In this document: positions 8,476 to 15,692 of the stretch, in pieces
Numbering within the stretch: position 1 is the stretch's first letter
How the letters are laid out: each line of letters begins with the position of its first letter
From: Spirochaetaceae bacterium
Lineage (GTDB): Bacteria; Spirochaetota; Spirochaetia; DSM-2461
Direction: 5' to 3'
DNA length: 33,044 nucleotides
NCBI GenBank assembly: GCA_016342385.1
Contig: JAEINM010000003.1
Span: forward strand, 1-33,044
Made by a program: the position numbers and the translations under genes
Notes under the pieces: model-generated
Told to the model about the DNA's origin: nothing
Databases searched by the model: none
The model's input: only the letters and a program-made list of their open reading frames with translations

Positions 8476-9987
8476 ATGGGCAGTAAGACATTCAGAGATA
8501 AGCTAAAAAAGGCTCAGGAATTCATCGGTGGAGGACATTATCGGGAAGCTCTTAGTCTCATCATAGATGAAGAGGTCTCCAGTGTTCGGGAATTATTCAA
8601 TAAAATAGCCTCTCTTATAGATATCGGTTTTGCTCTTCGCGATGAAAAGGTGCTCCGTTATGGCATTTATCTCTTTGAAGAGCACCACAAGGAGATTATC
8701 GTACTTGTGGATTACAGAGCTCTGGTCTACTACAATCTTGCCAATCAATATGCCAATATGGCGACACTGAAGTCATTTGATAACGATTACTATAGCTGCT
8801 TTTCCCGTAGTGAACTGCAGAAGGCTAAAATGTATTATTATCTCGCCCTGGAATCTGAGAAACTGGAAGTCGGATTGAAGCGGGATATTCATATCAGTCT
8901 GGCAAACTGTTTCCGCACATTGGGCCGTTTTGAAGAAGCTCTTGAACATTACAATAATGCCCTTTTAACAGATCCCTCATCACTAATCGCTCTGGATAAT
9001 AAGACTGAACTTATGGTGGGACTCTCTTCTCTGTACTGGGATAAACGGGATGAGATTCTTAAAGAGAGCTGGGATCTGATCCAGAGCAAAGTCAATGATC
9101 AAAATGCCGCTATGAATAAAGATCTTCTGACAAAAAGCCTGACAACGATAAAAGAGCTTATTTCCAGGAAAGATTATCTGCAGGAGGAACAGATCCTACC
9201 TGTTTATACTATTGAAAGTTCCAGTGATTTCGAACATTTCTACATTTCCTGGTGTATTAAAAATAAACTGTATCTTAACTTCTGCAATTTCTGCCGAAAA
9301 TGTGATTATGCAGCAGGTGACAGAGCAGTGATTAAGAAGCAGGATATCTCTATCGGAAGAGAAGACCGCGGTCGATTTCTCCGTTTGGCATCAGCATACA
9401 ATAAACTCAAAGCTGATTATGTCAGTTCCCGGTTTCTCCTGATCCTCTCCCAGTATGAAGATCTGGATCTGGGATTTGTCAATGTAATGGCTCCCATGAT
9501 AGAAGTGCCCGGTATGGAGATCATTGATATAAAAAGTTCACTACAGAATCAGGCCTTTTTATCTCTCTGGAGGATCTGGGATAATATAGCCGCCTTTCTC
9601 AATATATACCTTTCATTCAATATGACCGGTTATATCTCAATGAAAGATATATGGTATAGCGGGGGGAATGTTAAAAAAGAAATTATTGAAAAAAAAGACC
9701 TGCTGTTAAATTCGGTGTATGATATTTACTGTGACATGTATCAGGGTAGGTTTGAAAAACTTCCTCTTTTATTTGAAATCCTCAGTGGAAAAGGTAATAG
9801 TATTAGTAAAAGTGGTTTTAACGACGAATTGAATAGAGAGGAACTGACTATAGAATTGTTTCAGGTTGTACGTCACATTCTTATGATTCTTATGCAGATG
9901 CTCGATAGCGAGGAAAAAGATGATTCAGATTTTAGAATTAATTTCCCCCTCTATTCTTTTGAAATACCCGATGCGATTAAAATATAA
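8476..9987 (+). CDS. TPR protein with possible LA2681/HEPN-like C-terminal helical domain
   Basis: TPR signature DIHISLANCFRTLGRFEEALEHYNNALLTDPSSLIALDNK; C-terminal LWRIWDNIAAFLNIYLSF...IWYSG...LLNSVYDIYCDMY reads like a HEPN_LA2681-type domain (family assignment from memory). Confidence 0.65.
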   Translation: MGSKTFRDKLKKAQEFIGGGHYREALSLIIDEEVSSVRELFNKIASLIDIGFALRDEKVLRYGIYLFEEHHKEIIVLVDYRALVYYNLANQYANMATLKSFDNDYYSCFSRSELQKAKMYYYLALESEKLEVGLKRDIHISLANCFRTLGRFEEALEHYNNALLTDPSSLIALDNKTELMVGLSSLYWDKRDEILKESWDLIQSKVNDQNAAMNKDLLTKSLTTIKELISRKDYLQEEQILPVYTIESSSDFEHFYISWCIKNKLYLNFCNFCRKCDYAAGDRAVIKKQDISIGREDRGRFLRLASAYNKLKADYVSSRFLLILSQYEDLDLGFVNVMAPMIEVPGMEIIDIKSSLQNQAFLSLWRIWDNIAAFLNIYLSFNMTGYISMKDIWYSGGNVKKEIIEKKDLLLNSVYDIYCDMYQGRFEKLPLLFEILSGKGNSISKSGFNDELNREELTIELFQVVRHILMILMQMLDSEEKDDSDFRINFPLYSFEIPDAIKI

Positions 9988-10013
9988 TAATTTTATACGA
10001 ACAGGACAATAAT

Positions 10014-12614
10014 ATGGCAACTGGATTGAACATTAAAAGAAACTCCCGGATTTTTCACATAGCAAATGAGTGTTATATCATCTATCTCGGTGTTAAGACC
10101 GATGAAGAAAAACCCTTTCTCCGTGTCGGAAATATGGAAAATATTGATAATAAAATACTCGATGTCATCTCCAATACAGTCATATCTTCACGATTTACAG
10201 GGAATCCTCTCTATGAATTGAATCTTGAGAAAACCCGGGAGATCAATTATATCGGAGATACTTCTGTTATTAACAGGATGAAAACCTATCTCGATAGTTT
10301 TCATCTTCCCTCTGAAGGTGCTGTGGATTATCATAAGATTAAAGATAGGGAAAAGAGAGATATTATTTATTTCTATAACAATGGGAATATAAAGCTCAAT
10401 TATAAAGAGGAATCTATTTTTGATCTCTACAAGCGTTCAGAAACGGATCTTCATTTTGTCAAACAATGTGACGAAATTAAAAAAAGCTTCTCCCGGAATC
10501 CCCTGCGTTATACGAAACACGATTTTCGTGAAAGTGGAATTCTTCTTTCTGGAAAGAGCCTGATTGTCTTTCATAATAGTCAGTTCTTTTCCGCTTACTT
10601 AAATAGAGACTATTTTTCAAAACTGGCAGCATCAGGTGTCGATCCCGATCAGATCACCGTTCACTATTCTCAAATCAAGGGTGGTACAGAAGATGAAGAT
10701 GCTTCATTTGCCCTGATTGAAATGCTCAAGCGCAGCAGTTACAGGGACTCGCTTTTTACAGTCCATGCCAAGTACCCCGATTACGCCCGCAAAATAGGGG
10801 CTTTATTTCCCGGTGCTCAGATCAGTAAATCAGGACCTGAATGGTGTGATGTTTTCAGTGGATTGAAGATGAGAGATCATGGAGCCGGATTGGAGATCAG
10901 TTGCAGTGGTATACCGATGAATCTGGCTATCGGCGACGAGCCGGCTTTTCCGGAGGTTCTGGCTCTTAATCATCATACCAGGACTCTCTCAATTAAAGGG
11001 GAGCATCAAACCCATGAAATAAGCATTCCCGATGGAATCCTTTGTAATATTAAAGACAAACCCTCTGACATGAGTGATCTGACTGAAGTTTACATATCAC
11101 GATTTGTACCTTTGATTAAAGGTTTTTCTTCAGAGGATGATTTTAAGGTTTCTGTAGCCATTCAGAAATTATTGAAAATGCTCGCTTCTGTGGCTGACGG
11201 TAAAGCAAAATCGGGGCTGATTATGAGAAGCTCTGTTTTTAACTTTTCCGATCTGTTAAAAAACCTTCATTTGAAAAATGACTCAATTGTAACTTTTTTT
11301 CTGCAAAATGCTCTGACCATTCTGGATCTGGCCTTAAGTCGATCAGATATGGAAGGTAAGATTGTTAAGAATATAACATCAATTAAAAGTGATATTCAAA
11401 GTATACTGACCAAATCGGAAAAAGCTGATTCTCTATTGCCCGTGGCCGCAGATATTTATATAAGGGAATTCCCCATGCTCTTATTCCGATCTGTTAAAAG
11501 TACGGCAAAAAAAGCTGATTATCTTCTGGCGGCACAGTTGGCTGACGATATTCAGGGCGAACACGATCTTTCTCCCCAGTATTATAAAGATGAAAAGATG
11601 CGCTTGTTAAAACTAATCGATATGCTGAATTCTGCAACAGACCTCGAGGTTGATAAGCTCCTGGAGAGAGAAAAACCGGCAGAACCTTACAGAGCCAGGA
11701 AAACGGAAATATTGGACAGCCGTGGTAAAAGAACAGAAAGTGTCCTAGGTGAATCAGAAAAATATGGAACCAGCCGAAAGGGCCTTAACGCGATCAGACG
11801 GAAGGACAATGGTCGATGGCCATTGTGGCTGTTGCTTCTACTCATTCCTTTCCTTCTCCTTTTATTGTGGGGCGGGTATAGAGGTATTAATTATCTGGCG
11901 AATCGCGATAAAACTGATCCTGTTGCTGTGCGGGGAGACATGGAGACAGGAGAAGGCAGACAGGAAGACGGTTCTGCAGAAGATAGTGTTGCGGATGAAG
12001 CAGCTGGGGATAGAACCACTTCGGATAGTACTGCCGCAGATAGTACTGCCGCAGATGGCACTGCCGCAGATGGCACTACCGCAGATGGTATTACCGAAAG
12101 TGAAAAAAATTCAGAAATAACGGAAACAGAATTAAAGCTTAAGGAAACTGACGCCGAAACAGATAATAGAGAGAATCAGCCTGAAGAAATTATCATGGAA
12201 ACCGATAGCCGGCCCTCTACAGTGGAAGAGGTCAAAGCCTATCTTTCTGTTGGTGATTTCTATATTTCAGAGATTGATGTTCATCTTACTTCCAATGAGA
12301 TTGCTGTGGAAAATAATTACAGAGATCTCGATTATGAAGTATATGATGGTGCCGATCCCGATTGGATATATCCGGGTAATAAAATAGTGTTGCCCGATGG
12401 AAATATCCACTATGTTAAAAAAGGTGATACTATCTGGTATATGGCAGCCAGGTATATCAGAACTACGCTGGATAGGGATATTCCTATTTATGAGATGAAT
12501 CGCGTAGATGCTGAGAACGGTAATGCAAAGGCAATATCGGTACTTGAAGAATTAATGGAAAGCACTCCCTGTGAAACTTTTCGTGAAAAAATACATGAAG
12601 TTTTAAAAAATTAA
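10014..12614 (+). CDS. Bitopic membrane protein: large N-terminal cytoplasmic region, one TM helix, low-complexity linker, LysM-like C-terminus
   Basis: No signal peptide; RRKDNGR precedes TM WPLWLLLLLIPFLLLLLWGGYRGINYLA (about 11817-11900); Ser/Thr/Ala/Asp repeats; IYPGNKIVLPDGNIHYVKKGDTIWYMAARYI is LysM-like. Confidence 0.75.
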   Translation: MATGLNIKRNSRIFHIANECYIIYLGVKTDEEKPFLRVGNMENIDNKILDVISNTVISSRFTGNPLYELNLEKTREINYIGDTSVINRMKTYLDSFHLPSEGAVDYHKIKDREKRDIIYFYNNGNIKLNYKEESIFDLYKRSETDLHFVKQCDEIKKSFSRNPLRYTKHDFRESGILLSGKSLIVFHNSQFFSAYLNRDYFSKLAASGVDPDQITVHYSQIKGGTEDEDASFALIEMLKRSSYRDSLFTVHAKYPDYARKIGALFPGAQISKSGPEWCDVFSGLKMRDHGAGLEISCSGIPMNLAIGDEPAFPEVLALNHHTRTLSIKGEHQTHEISIPDGILCNIKDKPSDMSDLTEVYISRFVPLIKGFSSEDDFKVSVAIQKLLKMLASVADGKAKSGLIMRSSVFNFSDLLKNLHLKNDSIVTFFLQNALTILDLALSRSDMEGKIVKNITSIKSDIQSILTKSEKADSLLPVAADIYIREFPMLLFRSVKSTAKKADYLLAAQLADDIQGEHDLSPQYYKDEKMRLLKLIDMLNSATDLEVDKLLEREKPAEPYRARKTEILDSRGKRTESVLGESEKYGTSRKGLNAIRRKDNGRWPLWLLLLLIPFLLLLLWGGYRGINYLANRDKTDPVAVRGDMETGEGRQEDGSAEDSVADEAAGDRTTSDSTAADSTAADGTAADGTTADGITESEKNSEITETELKLKETDAETDNRENQPEEIIMETDSRPSTVEEVKAYLSVGDFYISEIDVHLTSNEIAVENNYRDLDYEVYDGADPDWIYPGNKIVLPDGNIHYVKKGDTIWYMAARYIRTTLDRDIPIYEMNRVDAENGNAKAISVLEELMESTPCETFREKIHEVLKN
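12024..12098 (+). repeat. 15-bp in-frame tandem repeat encoding D-[SG]-[TI]-[AT]-[AE]
   Basis: GATAGTACTGCCGCA x2, GATGGCACTGCCGCA, GATGGCACTACCGCA, GATGGTATTACCGAA; preceded by a degenerate copy GATAGAACCACTTCG. Confidence 0.9.
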
Positions 12615-12737
12615 GGTTTTTTTAAGAAAAGTGTTGTATTTTGAACTTTAAAGTGGCAATTGGAAGAGCAATAAATTAAAATTCTTTTTAGTGCTTTAAA
12701 ATTGTATATATAAAAAATTTATATCGAGGAGAGTCAC

Positions 12738-14729
12738 ATGGCAGGAGATCTTCCTAGAAGTCCCAATGTATTTCATCCAACTAAACCTTCGGCAGTAGGT
12801 TCCAGAAACAGTCTTGCTCAGGAAGGACGTGAGCAAAATGAAGAATTTGATCGGTTAATAACTGAGGAAAGTGAAAAAGTTCTCAAGGAAGTAACCACAA
12901 GACTGCCACCTGAAGTTCTGAAAGAACTTGATGTGATGGGTGGTCTTAAACAAAAAGTTTATAACTACTATAACCAGAATTACCAGAACATGTTCAACCG
13001 TTATATCGTTACGACTGAAGATGAAATGGTTAAAAAAATCAGAAACTTTGTTGATAAAGAAGAAACAAAGGCTTTAGCCAGGTATACGCCTAAAGAAATT
13101 TCTGAACTTTTAGATCAGGTCGGTGGGGCAGATAAATTTAATACAGGTGAAATTGAGAAATCAATGATCAATATGTATGGTCACCTTCAGGGCCATATGC
13201 AGAGAGGTATGAATGACCTTGAAAATGAAACTAACTCACTTCTGAGACAGAAGACCGATGTTGGTGCGTTTATTCGTGGAGAGAATGCATACTCAATTGT
13301 TAAGTGTGCCTTTAAAGACAATCCGATTAAACCCAAAACTATATCCGATGTTAAACTTTCTGTTAATATTCTTGACTCTGAACTGATTTCACCGATTTTC
13401 CAGTATCAGGCTTCTGTCGAGTATATTATTAAAGATCAGATTTCCAAGACAATCATAGATATGATTGATAAAGAAGTTGAGGTTTTCCAGGATCAGCTTG
13501 TTGATGAAGGAAAAGAGGAGCTGGCTGATTCTGAAATAATGTTTGAGAGAATCAAAAGAGTTCCTGACTTTACAGATGATGACAAGGAAAATGCTGATTC
13601 CAGAAGATATACATTCATGGCAAAAGAGCTGGTTGATAAGATTGAAGGTCTTAGGGCAGAAATCCCTAAAGATGAATTTGATTCCCAGAACATTCGAGAA
13701 AATATTAAGAAAATTGTCGATATTGAGAATATTAGAAACAGGGGTTTTAATACGGCTGTCAATAATATTACCGCTATCCTCGATACGAGCAAAATGGGTT
13801 ATCAGTATATTGAAAACCTGAAGAATGGTCGTGAACTTATTATCAGAGAATATGAAGATACAAATGAACTAATGCTTCCCGATGAGCGCTATGCTATAAA
13901 GCTGAAATATTATGATCACAGCCAGCTTGTAAAAATCAGAGCGGCCTATGATCTGCAGATGGATGAATTCAGAAAAGAAATCATTCATATCTGGGATGTG
14001 GCGGAAGTCGTTTACCAGGGTACAAAGCGATTTGGAAGAATCGATGACTTCGATGATCTTGCACTGAAAACCAAAGGTAAATTGTCGAAACTGGTTGGAA
14101 ACAGAGGCATACACAATCTTCAGGGTGATACTCTTTATGAAGATGAAGTCAAACTCTGGAACGAGATTCTTCAATTAAAAGCAGAGGATACAGAAGTTGA
14201 AAAACTCAATCAGACTTATCTTCATGAAAAAGATCTTCTGAAAAAAATGTTAAGAAGAGTTCGGGCTAAAGTAAAAACTACTTTCGGTTATGAAAATCCT
14301 AAAACAAGAGTTGTTATGGATCAGAGAATTGATTTTCTGGAAAATGAATTTGAATCTTTTGATTACCAGATTAATCCTTATCACATCCAGCCGGGTATAA
14401 TCCTTGATGTAGACATTACCAGTATCAAGAGAAAGAAATTTACTCTTAACAGAATGGCTAATGTTCTCAATGAATTCCTCAATGGTGTGTCAAAAGGATT
14501 CCAGGATGCTGCATTTGCTTCATTTAAACGAAGACGGTCAACAGTTCGTGAAGATATTAATCAGAGCTTTGCTTCTGATGTTTCCGCCAGCGAGCAGTCC
14601 CAGAGCAGTTATTCCATGGATCAGTTGAAAGCTAAAGGTGCACAGTCCGATGAGGCCAAAGGCAAAGCAGACGTTACACCTAAAAGGCGTAGTAAAAAAA
14701 TAAATATGGACGAATTAAGCGAGCTTTAA
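12738..14729 (+). CDS. cfpA: Cytoplasmic filament protein A (CfpA-type)
   Basis: N-terminus [61 protein letters not shown] recognised as spirochaete CfpA; 663 aa, no TM, helical; next to a PPDK-like gene as I recall for T. pallidum; RBS GAGGAGAG. Confidence 0.85.
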   Translation: MAGDLPRSPNVFHPTKPSAVGSRNSLAQEGREQNEEFDRLITEESEKVLKEVTTRLPPEVLKELDVMGGLKQKVYNYYNQNYQNMFNRYIVTTEDEMVKKIRNFVDKEETKALARYTPKEISELLDQVGGADKFNTGEIEKSMINMYGHLQGHMQRGMNDLENETNSLLRQKTDVGAFIRGENAYSIVKCAFKDNPIKPKTISDVKLSVNILDSELISPIFQYQASVEYIIKDQISKTIIDMIDKEVEVFQDQLVDEGKEELADSEIMFERIKRVPDFTDDDKENADSRRYTFMAKELVDKIEGLRAEIPKDEFDSQNIRENIKKIVDIENIRNRGFNTAVNNITAILDTSKMGYQYIENLKNGRELIIREYEDTNELMLPDERYAIKLKYYDHSQLVKIRAAYDLQMDEFRKEIIHIWDVAEVVYQGTKRFGRIDDFDDLALKTKGKLSKLVGNRGIHNLQGDTLYEDEVKLWNEILQLKAEDTEVEKLNQTYLHEKDLLKKMLRRVRAKVKTTFGYENPKTRVVMDQRIDFLENEFESFDYQINPYHIQPGIILDVDITSIKRKKFTLNRMANVLNEFLNGVSKGFQDAAFASFKRRRSTVREDINQSFASDVSASEQSQSSYSMDQLKAKGAQSDEAKGKADVTPKRRSKKINMDELSEL

Positions 14730-14732
14730 TGT

Positions 14733-15677
14733 ATGAAAGAAGTAGACAGTGCCAATAAACTGAATCTACTTTCAAGCAGGGCGGGATTTAATCTCGCTCT
14801 GCGTCACTTTAAAAGGGTTCTGGCTTTTTCTTCAGAAGTCGACGACGGTGAAAATCTGGCCGATCTTTTAAATGAGGCGCTTGATGAAAGTGAAATTCAG
14901 GAAAACCAGATTAGACCTATCATAAACTCATTACTGATTCAGAAATTCAACTACAAATATAAATCACACAACCTTGTTGAGTCGGTTATCTTTTCAGAAA
15001 AAATCATCAATACTGTAAATCAGTGGACTGCAATAGAACTTGTTGTATTGTATTATAATCCATCGTCAGAAATCTCAGTCATAAATCCCAAAAACCGATC
15101 AAACATTGACACTGAACAGCGTCTGGTTAAGGATGAGCTGATAGTCTGTTATTCAGGAGCTGCAGAAGAAGGTGTTTCTGATACAACTCTGAGATCAGCA
15201 GCAGATGACTTTTTAAAACTCATATATGGTGAGGATGTTGCCGTCCGGGATGATTACAAAAGCTGCCGGGGAAGCTTTTCAAAAAAAACAGCTGCTCCTG
15301 AAAAAGTTGTCCTTAATAAACCTGTAGATCCTCAACCTTCAGGGAAAAGAAGGGTTACCACAAAATATGGTGTTCAGGTGACAAATGAAGTTTTTCACAA
15401 TGGGAATGTTGAAGCTTGGAAGAAAATAATCGATAGTTATACAACTGCTTATCCCGGGACTGAAATACTTGTGTGGTACGAGGATGAAAAGATAAATGAT
15501 ATTAATGCTCTATTTAAGTGGGGTAAAGTAAAACACGGGTGTCCTATTATGTTCAGTGTTGCCGGTGATGAAATAAAGGATGTTTCCAAGCTAAAAAAAT
15601 ACCTTTTTGAAGGAGCCAGTTCCCGGTTCGAGGCTTTTTTAAAGGGTGCTGTAGGAAGTGTTCTGGATCTATTTTAA
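14733..15677 (+). CDS. Conserved hypothetical protein of the cfpA cluster, likely translationally coupled
   Basis: 314-aa ORF starting 4 nt after the cfpA stop; no motif recognised. Confidence 0.8.
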   Translation: MKEVDSANKLNLLSSRAGFNLALRHFKRVLAFSSEVDDGENLADLLNEALDESEIQENQIRPIINSLLIQKFNYKYKSHNLVESVIFSEKIINTVNQWTAIELVVLYYNPSSEISVINPKNRSNIDTEQRLVKDELIVCYSGAAEEGVSDTTLRSAADDFLKLIYGEDVAVRDDYKSCRGSFSKKTAAPEKVVLNKPVDPQPSGKRRVTTKYGVQVTNEVFHNGNVEAWKKIIDSYTTAYPGTEILVWYEDEKINDINALFKWGKVKHGCPIMFSVAGDEIKDVSKLKKYLFEGASSRFEAFLKGAVGSVLDLF

Positions 15678-15692
15678 TAAAGGGTTTTACAT

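Noticed and set aside
11749-12120. Overlapping + ORF with LPQMALPQMALPQ repeats and the - strand ORF 11891-12076 (AAVPSAAVLSAAV)
   Set aside because: Both are alternate-frame readings of the 15-bp tandem repeat inside the LysM-like protein gene; no RBS or independent coding support.
12652-12668. TGGCAATTGGAAGAGCA upstream of cfpA as a sigma54 promoter
   Set aside because: The GG to GC spacing is 11 instead of the required 10 and the -12 element is poor.
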